Notes: a model not told the origin generated them from the letters alone. Numbered from the stretch's first letter, positions 1 through 8,868 are shown. The stretch is 64,000 nt of DNA from Opitutaceae bacterium (GCA_016794785.1 JAEUHC010000027.1:496001-560000); one strand, 5' to 3'. Program-made: numbers and translations.

Positions 1-25
1 CGCTAGCCGCGGCGCAGCGCGCAGC

Positions 26-1798
26 TCACGCGCCCGCTTTGGCCTTCGCCTCGGCGACCGCGGCCGCCACCCGCGTCTCGGCCTCGGCGACCGGGACCTT
101 GGCGACATCCTTCAGCGTGCGTGCCTTCAGCTCGATGATGCCTTCCTTCAGGCCCTTGCCGCCGATGGTCAGGCGCAGCGGGATGCCGATGAGATCGGCG
201 TCCTTGAACTTCACGCCCGGCCGCTCTGCGCGATCGTCGATTAGCACATCGGCGCCGGCGCGTTCGGCGGCGGCGGCCAGTTTCTTGGCGAGGTCCATCG
301 CTTCGGGGAGCTGCGGGTCGAGCACGCAGACGAGCACCTGAAACGGCGCGCAGTTCCACGGCCAGACGATGCCATCGGCATCGTGGCTCTGCTCGATCAC
401 GGCCTGCATCGTGCGGCTGATACCGATGCCGTAGCAGCCCATCACCATCAGGTGCGATTGCTTCTGGTCGTCGGTGTAAACCGCGCCAAACTTCTCGGAG
501 TATTTCGTGCCGAGCTTGAAGATGTGCCCGACCTCGATGCCGCGCTTCACTTGCAGCGGCTGGCCCGACTTCGGGTCCGGCTCGCCCGGGCGCACGCGGC
601 GGAAATCGCCGAACTTCGTCACCGCGAGATCACGCGTCACGTTCACGTGACGCAGGTGAAAACCATCCTTGTTCGCGCCCGTTGTGCCGTTGCCGATCAG
701 GCGAATCGCGTGGTCGGCAAACACCCCCGCCAGCGCCGTCGGATCCTTGATCGTGCCTTTGACGGCTCCGAGGCTGCCGGGCTTCGCGCCCAGCACGGGC
801 ACGATTTCCTCCGGCGTGGCCGGACGGAGCAAGCCGAAGCCCAGGGAACCGAGCTTCGCCTCCTCGAGTTCGTCGTTGCCGCGCAGAATCACGAGGAATG
901 GCTTGCCGTCGCCGATGTAGACGAGCGTCTTGAACTGCTGATCCGGCGCCACGCCGTAGGGCGCGGCCGCGAGTGCGGCAATCGTCACGACCCCTGGCGT
1001 GGCGAATTCCTCGACCGCGCCGCTCGGCGCCGCATCCGGCAAATCGGCGGGCACAAGGGCGCTCGTGGCCTTCTCGCGGTTGGCCGCGTAGCCGCTGGCC
1101 TCGTTGTAGATCACGTCATCGTCGCCAATCTCCGCCGGCACCATGAACTCGTGCGAGAAACTGCCGCCCATCACGCCGGTGTCGGCCTCGACCGCGATGG
1201 CGTGCACGCCGAGGCGCTTGAAGAAGCGCTCATAGGCGGCCTTCATCGCGAGGTAGCTCTTCACCGCGCCCTCGTCGGCCGCGTCGAACGAGTAGGCGTC
1301 CATCATGATGAACTCGCGCGCCCGCATGAGGCCGAAGCGCGGCCGGATCTCGTTCCGGAACTTGGTCGCGATCTGATAAAAGTTCTTCGGCAGATCGCGG
1401 TAGCTCGTGATCTCGGCCTTCACGAGCGGCGTGATCACCTCCTCATGCGTCGGCCCGAGCACAAACTCCGGCTCGCGCCCTGCGCGCTTGCCGTCGCCCG
1501 CGCTGTCGGCGCGAAACATGATCTCGCGCGCCGCGGCCCAGCGCGGCCCCTGCTGCCAGTTCTCCACGGGATGCACGTGCGGCATCCACAGCTCAATCCC
1601 GCCCGACTCGTCGAGCTCCTCGCGGCAGATCTGGGTGATCTTCTGAATCACGCGGAGGCCGAGCGGCATGTAGGTGTAGAGCCCGCCGCCGAGCTTGCGC
1701 ACGAGACCGGCGCGCACGAGCAGCTTGTGCGACGCGATCTCCGCGTCGGCGGGGCTTTCCTTCAGTGTCGGGATAAAAAACTGCGACCAGAGTTTCAT
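26..1798 (-). CDS. proS: Prolyl-tRNA synthetase (bacterial type)
   Basis: Class II aminoacyl-tRNA synthetase that charges tRNA-Pro in the cytoplasm. The 590-residue product opens with MKLWSQFFIPTLKE and continues with the usual N-terminal block ending GGGLYTYMPLG. The class II motif 2 region is visible as FRNEIRPRFGLMRAREF, with GPTHEEVIT just before it. A long central segment (about residues 220-390) matches the editing insertion of bacterial ProRS, and a C-terminal anticodon-binding domain follows. I chose the ATG at 1798 because the family N-terminus starts there; 13 further in-frame codons upstream look non-native. The C-terminus is Ala/Lys-rich. It is divergent from the next gene, with 83 bases between them. 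Confidence 0.97.
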   Translation of the reverse strand: MKLWSQFFIPTLKESPADAEIASHKLLVRAGLVRKLGGGLYTYMPLGLRVIQKITQICREELDESGGIELWMPHVHPVENWQQGPRWAAAREIMFRADSAGDGKRAGREPEFVLGPTHEEVITPLVKAEITSYRDLPKNFYQIATKFRNEIRPRFGLMRAREFIMMDAYSFDAADEGAVKSYLAMKAAYERFFKRLGVHAIAVEADTGVMGGSFSHEFMVPAEIGDDDVIYNEASGYAANREKATSALVPADLPDAAPSGAVEEFATPGVVTIAALAAAPYGVAPDQQFKTLVYIGDGKPFLVILRGNDELEEAKLGSLGFGLLRPATPEEIVPVLGAKPGSLGAVKGTIKDPTALAGVFADHAIRLIGNGTTGANKDGFHLRHVNVTRDLAVTKFGDFRRVRPGEPDPKSGQPLQVKRGIEVGHIFKLGTKYSEKFGAVYTDDQKQSHLMVMGCYGIGISRTMQAVIEQSHDADGIVWPWNCAPFQVLVCVLDPQLPEAMDLAKKLAAAAERAGADVLIDDRAERPGVKFKDADLIGIPLRLTIGGKGLKEGIIELKARTLKDVAKVPVAEAETRVAAAVAEAKAKAGA

Positions 1799-1881
1799 GG
1801 AGCCGGGCACCGAATCAGCCGGTGCCAGTCGGAGCAAATTTATTTGCGGGTGCCGCCGCCCGCCCGTGCAATCCCGCCTTT

Positions 1882-2496
1882 ATGTCCTCCGCTCCCGTCC
1901 AGCGCCGCCCGTGGCCGATGAAATGGGTCGTCCTCGCGATCATCGCGATCATCGTGCCCTACACGATCATCACGCTCGTGTATCGCAAGCCCGGCCCGGC
2001 CTTCCAGCCCTACGAGGACATGAAGAACCGCGCCAATGTGAAGCGGCTCCTCGACGCCGGCTACCAGCGCGTGCCCATCACCGCGCAGCGCCCCGCCGAT
2101 CCCAGCAAGCCCAAGGGCGGCACGCCTGCGCCGGCCGCGGCCGGCGGCCTGCCCGAGGACTTGCGCACGACCCTCGTCGAGCCGTTGCTCCTCCCTTCCG
2201 AAATCCTGAGCGCCACCGCCGCGCCCTCCATCGGCGCCCAGCAGATCTACCTCATCCATCTCACCGCCGCGCTGCCCGCCGAAAACCAGCAGCTCGCCGG
2301 CGCCGACATCTACGTGCGCGGCGACACCGTCGTGATCACACCCACGCTGGAGCGCGTGGGAGGCGGCCTCGTGGCGCGTTCGCAACAGACCGTGGCGCTG
2401 CTGACGGTCCCCGCCGGCGTGCTCAAGCCTGGCCGCTACATGGTCACCGTCGTCGGCGAGCGCACTTCCCGGGTCTGGCCGCTCGAAGTGAAGTAG
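1882..2496 (+). CDS. Small single-pass membrane protein, unknown function
   Basis: A 204-residue protein I do not recognise. After a short basic N-terminus (PVQRRPWPMKW) there is one strong hydrophobic helix at about residues 14-33 (VVLAIIAIIVPYTIITLVY). The rest is predicted outside the membrane: a Pro/Ala-rich linker near residues 70-90, then a region rich in short beta-type segments ending SRVWPLEVK. The ATG at 1882 starts just before the membrane anchor; an earlier in-frame start would add 20 unlikely residues. It lies 57 bases upstream of the argA-type gene on the same strand and may be cotranscribed with it. Function is unknown. Confidence 0.75.
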   Translation: MSSAPVQRRPWPMKWVVLAIIAIIVPYTIITLVYRKPGPAFQPYEDMKNRANVKRLLDAGYQRVPITAQRPADPSKPKGGTPAPAAAGGLPEDLRTTLVEPLLLPSEILSATAAPSIGAQQIYLIHLTAALPAENQQLAGADIYVRGDTVVITPTLERVGGGLVARSQQTVALLTVPAGVLKPGRYMVTVVGERTSRVWPLEVK

Positions 2497-2553
2497 CGCG
2501 CGGCTATTGACGCGCCGCGGTGCTTGCCCGACAACAGCGCGCGTTTCCACTCG

Positions 2554-3891
2554 ATGAGCACCAGCAACGGCACCGGCCCGGCCACCCATTCCGCCAACGC
2601 CACCACGATCAAGCCGACCGATCTGCGCGGCATCCTGAAATACGTGCCGCGTTTCCAGGGCCAGATCTTCGTGGTCGCGCTCGATGGCGCCATCGTGGCG
2701 GACGACAACTTCGGCAACCTGCTCGTCGATCTCGCCGTGCTGCGCTCGCTCGCGATCAAGGTCGTCCTCGTCCACGGCATCAGCCACCAGATCAAGGAGC
2801 TGTCTGTCGCGCGCAACATCACGATCTCCAACTCCGACGGCACAGGCGTCACCGACGCCGGCACGCTCGATCTCGCGATCCGCGCCTCATCGCGCGTCTC
2901 GCACGCGCTCATCGAGGGCCTCACGCAAAACGCGCTGAAGTGCGCCACCACGAATGCCGTCCGGGCCCTGCCCCTCGGCATCATCAAGGGCGTGGACCAG
3001 CAGTTCACCGGCAAGGTCGAGCGCATCGACAAGGATTTCCTCACCGAGCTGATCGACCGGCAGGTCGTGCCTGTGGTCTCACCTGTCGCCTTCGGGCCCG
3101 ACGGCAAGTCGCTTCGCGTGAACTCCGACCTGCTCGCCGCCGAGCTGGCCGAGGCGCTGCACGCGACCAAGATCATCTATCTCACTCCGGCCACCGGCCT
3201 CGAGATCGACGGTGAGTTTCGCCGTGAGATCTCGCTCGAAGCCCTGCGGAAGATTCTCGCCGAGCGGCCCGACCGCATCGACGAAGCCTGCCGCAGCAAG
3301 GCCGAGCACGCCGTCAAAGCCATCGAGACCGGCACGCCGCGGGTCCACATCCTAGACGGCCGCATCTTCGACGGCCTGCTCAACGAAATCTTTTCCAACG
3401 AAGGCGTCGGCTCGCTCGTTTACGGCAACGACTACGCTCAGATCCGCAAGGCACGGAAGAGCGACGTCCGCATGATCTACAACCTCACCCGCGCCGCCGT
3501 GCGCCGCGAGGAGCTCATCCACCGCACCCAACAGGCGATTGAGAAAAATATCGATCAATTCTTCGTCTTCGAAATCGACGAGAACATCATCGCCTGCGTC
3601 ACGCTCTACTTCTACCCCGACAAAACACAGGTGGCGGAGGTCGGCTCGCTCTACGTGATGCCCTTCTACCACAACCGTGGCGTCGGAAAGAAGATGGTGG
3701 ACTACGCCTGCATGGTCGCGAAGGAGCGCGGTGCGACGACCGTGCTCGCGCTCTCCACCCAGAGCTTCGGCTTCTTCACGAATGTCGTCGGCTTCGAGGA
3801 GACGACCAAGGACGCCCTGCCTGAAGCGCGGTTGAAGCTCTACGAGGACAGCGGGCGCAACGCGAAGGTGCTGGTGAAACGACTCGGGTGA
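2554..3891 (+). CDS. argA: N-acetylglutamate synthase, AAK kinase-like plus GNAT (ArgA type)
   Basis: Amino-acid N-acetyltransferase that makes N-acetylglutamate, the first step of arginine biosynthesis. The 445-residue chain has the two-domain plan of ArgA. An amino-acid-kinase-like regulatory domain (about 20-290, with VVLVHGISHQIKEL and NSDLLAAELAEAL) is followed by a GNAT acetyltransferase domain (about 300-445, with the acetyl-CoA loop HNRGVGKKMVDYA). I prefer the ATG at 2554 over a TTG at 2524. The last seven codons differ from a near-identical relic of this gene end at 4888-5046, so the present 3' end may have been replaced by recombination. The stop overlaps the next gene's GTG start by four bases (GTGA). 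Confidence 0.92.
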   Translation: MSTSNGTGPATHSANATTIKPTDLRGILKYVPRFQGQIFVVALDGAIVADDNFGNLLVDLAVLRSLAIKVVLVHGISHQIKELSVARNITISNSDGTGVTDAGTLDLAIRASSRVSHALIEGLTQNALKCATTNAVRALPLGIIKGVDQQFTGKVERIDKDFLTELIDRQVVPVVSPVAFGPDGKSLRVNSDLLAAELAEALHATKIIYLTPATGLEIDGEFRREISLEALRKILAERPDRIDEACRSKAEHAVKAIETGTPRVHILDGRIFDGLLNEIFSNEGVGSLVYGNDYAQIRKARKSDVRMIYNLTRAAVRREELIHRTQQAIEKNIDQFFVFEIDENIIACVTLYFYPDKTQVAEVGSLYVMPFYHNRGVGKKMVDYACMVAKERGATTVLALSTQSFGFFTNVVGFEETTKDALPEARLKLYEDSGRNAKVLVKRLG

Positions 3892-4787
3892 GCGGGAGGC
3901 TCAAACGTCCCGCAAGCTTCACGCACCGCGTGTTTGCGGTTGTCACTGTCGTGTTGGCTGGCGTGGCAATTTGGACATTCCTCGAACATCGGCGGCAATC
4001 CGCCGAGGATCGGCAATACCATGAGCAACACCTTGTGCCCATGTGGGCCGCGCAGAAGGAGCGGGCCCTCGCCTTCGAGCAGGCCCTGAAAGAGCGCAAG
4101 GAAGGCAAACGCACCCCGCTTCCTGACCTTCAGCCCATAAACCCTGAAGTATTCGAAGCCGGATTGGAACGGATGAAACGCCGCCATCGTATCCTCGCTC
4201 TTCAGAACCAAGTCATGGCTGGCCTGGCTATCACGGTGTTCGCTTGGTTTTTCTATTTCCAGTATAGGGCTTACATGACCCGCAGGCACTTGGAGTCGGC
4301 AGAACGACCCGCCGGTCCCGGAGCCGGCCAGATTGTCGGACCGCTGATAGCGCAGGGCTCGATTTTCTCGGCCCGGGACAGCGATCACTCCAGCGCGACT
4401 GAAGTCGCAATCGACGGAAAGCGACTCGTCGTGGTGTTTCGCAATTACACGTTTGTCTCCAAATTTGTCGGGAACCGCAATCGCAGCCTCGCTGAATTGG
4501 ACTTTGGCGAGCTGCTCGCGGGCTCTATAACCCGCCACAAAGGACGCTCATACTTCAGCCTGCGCACCACTCAGGGAAAAATCGTAGTCAGCGACGACGT
4601 TCAGCCTTTTGATAAGCTGACCGAGACACTTCTCGACATCATCGAGTTGAATCGCACTCAGCCAGATACCTATCGCGCGGCACGGGCGCGCGAGCCCATC
4701 GTCCAGACGCCGTGGTATGGTTGGCTGATTCTTGCTGCTGCGGTGGCGACGGCAGTCGTCATCGGCTGGCGGGTATTAGCCTCCTAG
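3888..4787 (+). CDS. Three-helix membrane protein, unknown function, lower GC
   Basis: A 299-residue protein with no family I can name. Hydrophobic helices appear at about residues 12-30, 107-127 and 277-296. Between the first two is a charged, probably coiled segment (residues 31-100, rich in Glu, Arg and Gln). Between the second and third is a soluble domain with alternating beta-type strands (for example KRLVVVFRNYTFVSKFVG). The start is a GTG overlapping the argA stop (GTGA), which suggests translational coupling. Base composition is visibly less GC-rich than its neighbours. The gene sits between argA and relics of the ridA and argA 3' ends, which suggests it arrived by recombination with a relative that carried it at this locus. 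Confidence 0.75.
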   Translation: MSGRLKRPASFTHRVFAVVTVVLAGVAIWTFLEHRRQSAEDRQYHEQHLVPMWAAQKERALAFEQALKERKEGKRTPLPDLQPINPEVFEAGLERMKRRHRILALQNQVMAGLAITVFAWFFYFQYRAYMTRRHLESAERPAGPGAGQIVGPLIAQGSIFSARDSDHSSATEVAIDGKRLVVVFRNYTFVSKFVGNRNRSLAELDFGELLAGSITRHKGRSYFSLRTTQGKIVVSDDVQPFDKLTETLLDIIELNRTQPDTYRAARAREPIVQTPWYGWLILAAAVATAVVIGWRVLAS

Positions 4788-4815
4788 CGAGCGCCAACGC
4801 GTCGCTGACGGGCCT

Positions 4816-4890
4816 TCACCGCACCTCGGCCACCACCACGACCTCAACGGTTGTGCCGCGGGGCAGGCCGTTGGGCGCGACGGCGGCGCG
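4816..4890 (-). pseudogene. Fragment of ridA 3' end
   Basis: On the minus strand this stretch encodes the last ~25 codons of a RidA-family protein: the LPRGTTVEVVVVAEV block, then Arg and a TGA stop. It matches the end of the intact ridA at 8379-8837 with about four mismatches over the roughly 65 best-aligned bases, and the final residue differs (Arg instead of Asn). No start or catalytic core remains. It is joined directly to an argA 3' fragment through a short GCG-type microhomology at 4888-4890. The divergence suggests it derives from a related strain's ridA rather than a very recent copy of the local gene. Confidence 0.8.
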
Positions 4891-5046
4891 ACAACCGTGC
4901 TCGCGCTCTCCACCCAGAGCTTCGGCTTCTTCACGAATGTCGTCGGCTTCGAGGAGACGACCAAGGACGCCCTGCCTGAAGCGCGGTTGAAGCTCTACGA
5001 GGACAGCGGGCGCAACGCGAAGGTGCTGTTGCGTCGATTGGGTTAG
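4888..5046 (+). pseudogene. Duplicated fragment of argA 3' end
   Basis: This stretch repeats the 3' part of the argA-type gene. Bases 4888-5028 match 3733-3873 with a single visible mismatch (G at 3738, A at 4893). The match then ends abruptly, and the final codons read LRRLG-stop (TAG) instead of VKRLG-stop (TGA). The acetyltransferase core and start are missing. It directly follows the ridA fragment. The arrangement argA / membrane protein / ridA end / argA end / TonB receptor / ridA looks like two alleles of one argA-X-ridA locus joined in tandem. Confidence 0.88.
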
Positions 5047-5115
5047 TCCGGGGTCTGGCTGGCAGACTGTCCGGCATCGGCACGCGTCGCGTCGCGTGTT
5101 TGCTCGCGGTCGCTT

Positions 5116-5167
5116 GTCAGCCCGCCAAGCGCCAGTGTCTGTCCTGTTGGGCTGACATGGCGCTTGG
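5116..5167 (+). promoter_or_regulatory. Interleaved inverted repeats upstream of TonB receptor
   Basis: Two perfect inverted-repeat pairs are interleaved here. GTCAGCCC (5116-5123) pairs with GGGCTGAC (5149-5156), and CCAAGCGCCA (5125-5134) pairs with TGGCGCTTGG (5158-5167). The order a-b-a'-b' means the RNA could form either hairpin, or a knotted fold, ending 18 bases before the ATG of the TonB receptor. It could be a leader switch, a protein-binding site or a rearranged palindrome. No known riboswitch class was recognised. Confidence 0.4.
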
Positions 5168-5185
5168 AATCCCGACTACCTCGCC

Positions 5186-8100
5186 ATGACCACACCCTCC
5201 CCTTGTCGTTACCGCCCCACGCATGCGGCGCTTCGGCTCCTCGCCGCGCTCCCGCTCCTGCTCTTGTCACTCGGTGCTAGCCTCCACGCTCAGTCCGCCA
5301 GCGGCACCGTTGCTGGACGTGTGCTCAATGCCGGCACAGGCGACTATCTCCGCAACGCCATCGTCACGGTGGTCGGCACCGAACTGCGCACCGTGGCCGA
5401 AGACGGTGGCAACTTCTCCCTCTCCGGCATCCCCGCGGGGGCACAGCGCCTGCGGTTCGTCTTCGAGGGCCTCGATGCCAAGGAGGAAACCGTCAACGTG
5501 ACCGCCGGCGGGACAGCCCGTCTGGAGGTTTCCCTGACGAGCGCGGCCTACGACAAGAACGTCGTCCAACTCGGCAAGTTTGTCGTCGCCACGGAGCGCG
5601 AGGGCAACGCCAAGGCCATCATGGAGCAGAAGAATTCCATCGAGGCCAAGCGCGTGCTCGCCACCGACACGTTTGGCACCATCTCCGAGGGCAACGTCGG
5701 TGAATTCCTCAAATATCTCCCCGGCGTCCTGATCGACTACGTCGAGGCCGACGCCCGCTCCGTCTCACTCGGCGGCCTGGATCCGAAATACACCTCCGTC
5801 ACCCTCGACGGATCGCCGCTCGCCAGCTCCGGCATGGCTGCCGCTAGCGGCGCCACCGCCAACCGCGCCTTCGAGTTCGAGCAGATGTCGATCAACGGCA
5901 TCGAGACGGTGGAACTCACCCGCACACCGCAGCCGGAGAATCCCGGCAGCGCGCTTGCCGGCACCGTGAACCTCCGCAGCCGCGGCGCCTTCGACCGTTC
6001 CGGCCGGCGCATTGGCCTGCGCACCGGCTTCGCCTTCAACTCCATGAGCGGTTCGCCGTGGAAGGAGCATCCCGGCTGGGACGATGAGAACCATTACCGC
6101 CTCCAGCCCAATTGGGGCCTCGATTATTCGGACGTCTTTCTCGGCAAGCGTCTCGGCGTGAGCGCCGGCTACAACTACTCCTACACTTTTGCCGAGCAAA
6201 AGGCCGAGGTCGTGAACTATGCCTTCGATGCCAATCTGGCCAACAACGACAGCGAGATCCCGCGCGTCACCAGCTTCAGCTTCCGCGATTCGCCCAAGCC
6301 CACGATCCGCTACAACGGCAACGTCCGCATCGACTACAAGTTCTCGGACGCCTTCTGGATGTCGGCCCGCGCCGAATACAACAGCTACCACGCCAAGTTT
6401 TTCAGCCGCGACCTCGCCTTCAACTTCACCACCACGCTCAACGTCCCCGGAGCCACCACCAACCTCCAACCCGGCGTCGAGTATTCGCTGAGCAGCCAGA
6501 GCACGACGCCCACAGGCGGCGGGGTCGGCATCCAGCAAGGCGGCGGCGCGACGAACAAATACGGCTCCACCGCCAACTACGGGCTCGGCGCCTACTACAA
6601 GCGCGGCCCGTTCCGCGCCGACTTCGGCGCCAGCTTCTCGCGCTCGATGACGTGGTATAAGGACCAGCAGTTTGGATTCTTCTGGTCGATCGAGCCAGCC
6701 ACCCTCGGAAACCTCGGTCTGCGCTTCAACCGCAACGGCCCCGCCGATCCCGCGCTCTACATCACGCAGACCGCCGGCCCCGACTACCGCAACCTCGCCA
6801 ATCATCCCAATGGTTTCAACGCCCGCATGAACGACCGCCAGGGCGAGGACCAGCGCTACCAATTCAAGTCCGATTTCCAATACACCCTTCAGGCTCGCGT
6901 GCCCGCCATCTTCAAGTGGGGCCTCCACATCAGCGAGTGGGTCAACAACAGCGACCGCCCGATCAACAACTACGCCGTCGCCTTTCGCGGTCGCGACGGC
7001 ATCGCCGCCTCGGCCGACGAGTCCCTCGCCGCCTTCGCCGAGCCGAGCTACCGCATGAACTTCGATTTCGGCGGCAATGTGGACGGCATGGCCAACGTGG
7101 ATCGCTGGGCCGCCTACAAGATCTACCAAGCCAATCCCAACGCGTGGACGCCCCCCAGCGCCGCGCAGATCACGGCCTTCAAGCTCCAGAATGCCCGCGA
7201 TGCGCAGGAGCAGATCGACGCGCTTTATCAGCAGACCGTCCTGCGCTTCGGCCGTCGGCTCACCGTCGCGCCCGGCGTGCGTTACGAACACACCCGCGGT
7301 CGCGCGGCCGGCCCTTCCGACATCGGCCAGCGCGAGACCGACCGCCGCATCTTCGGCACCACCACCCCCGCCCTCACCATCCCCGCCGCCGAACTCGCGA
7401 CCGCGCGCCAGTCGGCCGACTACTTGACCACTCGCTACGGCGGCGGCCGCCAATATGCGCGCACCGACTACGACACGTGGCTTCGCTACCTTCACACAAC
7501 CTACCGCTTCACCGACAGCCTCGTGCTCAAGTCATCCTGGAACCAAGCCATCTCGCGCGCCGACATGAACCGGCTGATCGGCGGCCTCGTCGTCACCAAC
7601 GACGATCCCAGCAACCCGCTGCCCAACCGGGCCAACGCCGGCAATGCCAGCCTCAAGCCCGAGCTTTCCAAAACCATCAACGTCACCCTCGAGTATTACA
7701 CCCGCGGCATCGGGCAGATCTCCGTGTCCGTCTTTCGCCGCGACTTCAAGGACCTCATTCGCACTCGCACGTTTTTCGTGCCTGCCGGCGGCTCATGGAA
7801 CGGCGAGCCCCTGCCCTCCACGGTCTCACCGGAGGACTGGGAAATCAGCACCGTGGACAATGTCGGCAAGTCCCACCTCAGCTCGCTTGAGCTCTCCTTC
7901 ACCCGCGAGCTCAGCTTCCTCCCCGGTCCGCTCAGCCGCGTGCGCGTCAACGCCAACTACACCCGCATCCGCCACGACAGCTACGAGAACTACTACCGGC
8001 CAACCAACATCGCCAACCTGAGCTGGTTCATCCCGTATCGTGCGTTCCGCCTCCAGTGGAACACCAACTGGCGTCCCGGCTATCGCACTGAGGTCGTCAC

Positions 8101-8311
8101 CGCCAGCAACGGCTGGCCAAACCACGTCCGTGAGAGCCTGGCCCACACCGTGGACTTCACCTGGAACTTCCGGCGCAACTTCGACGTGTTTCTCAACGCC
8201 CGCAATGTCTTCAACCAGGACGGAGGCACCTATCGCCTGCGCTCTGATCTCCGCACCCGTTGGGTCGAGACCGGCGCGATCTGGTCCACTGGCGTGCGGG
8301 CGACGTTCTGA
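5186..8311 (+). CDS. TonB-dependent receptor with carboxypeptidase-regulatory-like N-terminus
   Basis: Large outer-membrane receptor, 1041 residues. A signal peptide (about 1-36, ending LGASLHAQ) is followed by a carboxypeptidase-regulatory-like Ig-type domain (about 40-115: SGTVAGRVLNAGTGDYL). The plug domain follows (about 140-265, with VGEFLKYLPGVLIDY and NPGSALAGTVNLRSRG). The rest is a long beta-barrel ending in the aromatic residue Phe (TGVRATF). Size and the N-terminal domain fit receptors for oligosaccharides or other bulky substrates in Verrucomicrobia and Bacteroidetes; the ligand cannot be told. It has a leader with interleaved inverted repeats and no obvious ribosome-binding site. 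A strong hairpin separates its stop from convergent ridA. Confidence 0.93.
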   Translation: MTTPSPCRYRPTHAALRLLAALPLLLLSLGASLHAQSASGTVAGRVLNAGTGDYLRNAIVTVVGTELRTVAEDGGNFSLSGIPAGAQRLRFVFEGLDAKEETVNVTAGGTARLEVSLTSAAYDKNVVQLGKFVVATEREGNAKAIMEQKNSIEAKRVLATDTFGTISEGNVGEFLKYLPGVLIDYVEADARSVSLGGLDPKYTSVTLDGSPLASSGMAAASGATANRAFEFEQMSINGIETVELTRTPQPENPGSALAGTVNLRSRGAFDRSGRRIGLRTGFAFNSMSGSPWKEHPGWDDENHYRLQPNWGLDYSDVFLGKRLGVSAGYNYSYTFAEQKAEVVNYAFDANLANNDSEIPRVTSFSFRDSPKPTIRYNGNVRIDYKFSDAFWMSARAEYNSYHAKFFSRDLAFNFTTTLNVPGATTNLQPGVEYSLSSQSTTPTGGGVGIQQGGGATNKYGSTANYGLGAYYKRGPFRADFGASFSRSMTWYKDQQFGFFWSIEPATLGNLGLRFNRNGPADPALYITQTAGPDYRNLANHPNGFNARMNDRQGEDQRYQFKSDFQYTLQARVPAIFKWGLHISEWVNNSDRPINNYAVAFRGRDGIAASADESLAAFAEPSYRMNFDFGGNVDGMANVDRWAAYKIYQANPNAWTPPSAAQITAFKLQNARDAQEQIDALYQQTVLRFGRRLTVAPGVRYEHTRGRAAGPSDIGQRETDRRIFGTTTPALTIPAAELATARQSADYLTTRYGGGRQYARTDYDTWLRYLHTTYRFTDSLVLKSSWNQAISRADMNRLIGGLVVTNDDPSNPLPNRANAGNASLKPELSKTINVTLEYYTRGIGQISVSVFRRDFKDLIRTRTFFVPAGGSWNGEPLPSTVSPEDWEISTVDNVGKSHLSSLELSFTRELSFLPGPLSRVRVNANYTRIRHDSYENYYRPTNIANLSWFIPYRAFRLQWNTNWRPGYRTEVVTASNGWPNHVRESLAHTVDFTWNFRRNFDVFLNARNVFNQDGGTYRLRSDLRTRWVETGAIWSTGVRATF

Positions 8312-8341
8312 GCCGGGGCCTTTTCTTTCTGCGACTCGAGT

Positions 8342-8367
8342 GGAGCGCGTTGGTCCCAACGCGCTCC
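8342..8367. terminator. Bidirectional hairpin between TonB receptor and ridA
   Basis: GGAGCGCGTTGG (8342-8353) is perfectly complementary to CCAACGCGCTCC (8356-8367), giving a 12-bp stem with almost no loop. It lies between the convergent TonB receptor and ridA genes. There is no clear T-tract, so it may act as a transcription barrier or mRNA-end stabiliser rather than a classical intrinsic terminator. Confidence 0.55.
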
Positions 8368-8378
8368 CGTCCGCACAC

Positions 8379-8837
8379 TCAGTTCACCTCCGCCACCACC
8401 ACGACCTCGACGGTCGTGCCGCGGGGCAGGCCGTTGGTCGCGACGGCGGCGCGGGCGTGCTTGCCGGCCTCGCCGAAGACTTTCACGAGCAGGTCGCTCG
8501 CGCCGTTGATCACGGAGGGGCTGTCGGAGAAGCCGTCCACCGCGTTGACGAAGCCGTTCACCATCACGATCCGTGTCACGCGGTCGAGCGAGCCGACGGC
8601 GGCCTTGATGTTGGCGAGCGTGTTGAGCACGCAGATCTCGGCGGCTTTCTTCGCCGTCTCGATCGTCTGCTCCTTGCCGACCTGGCCGACGTGGGTCTGC
8701 TGGCCGTTGAAGACCGCGATCGTGCCGGCGCAGAAGAGCAGGTTGCCGGTGCGCACGACGGGCACATAGCTGCCGGCGGCGGCGGGCGGATTGGGGAGCG
8801 TTAGGCCGAGTTCGGCGAGTTTGGCTTCGGGATTCAT
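8379..8837 (-). CDS. RidA family protein (YjgF/UK114)
   Basis: A 152-residue RidA/YjgF-family protein. Archetypal RidA hydrolyses reactive enamine/imine intermediates formed by PLP enzymes; related subfamilies act on other substrates. The fold markers are present: SYVPVVRTGNLLFCAGT near the N-terminus, ANIKAAVGSLDRVTRIVMV in the middle, and the C-terminal HARAAVATNGLPRGTTVEV. The Arg of the latter corresponds to the substrate-carboxylate-binding arginine of active members. The length is slightly above the 125-130 typical for RidA proper and closer to the longer bacterial subgroup. A decayed copy of its 3' end lies at 4816-4890, linking this gene with the argA locus. Confidence 0.92.
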   Translation of the reverse strand: MNPEAKLAELGLTLPNPPAAAGSYVPVVRTGNLLFCAGTIAVFNGQQTHVGQVGKEQTIETAKKAAEICVLNTLANIKAAVGSLDRVTRIVMVNGFVNAVDGFSDSPSVINGASDLLVKVFGEAGKHARAAVATNGLPRGTTVEVVVVAEVN

Positions 8838-8868
8838 GGCGGTGGAAAATGCTTTCGCGGCGTCCCGC

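Noticed and set aside
5116..5167. A classical H-type pseudoknot riboswitch
   Set aside because: The connectors (1, 14 and 1 bases) with 8- and 10-bp stems do not suit the usual compact fold, and no known ligand class fits. The repeats themselves are kept as a finding.
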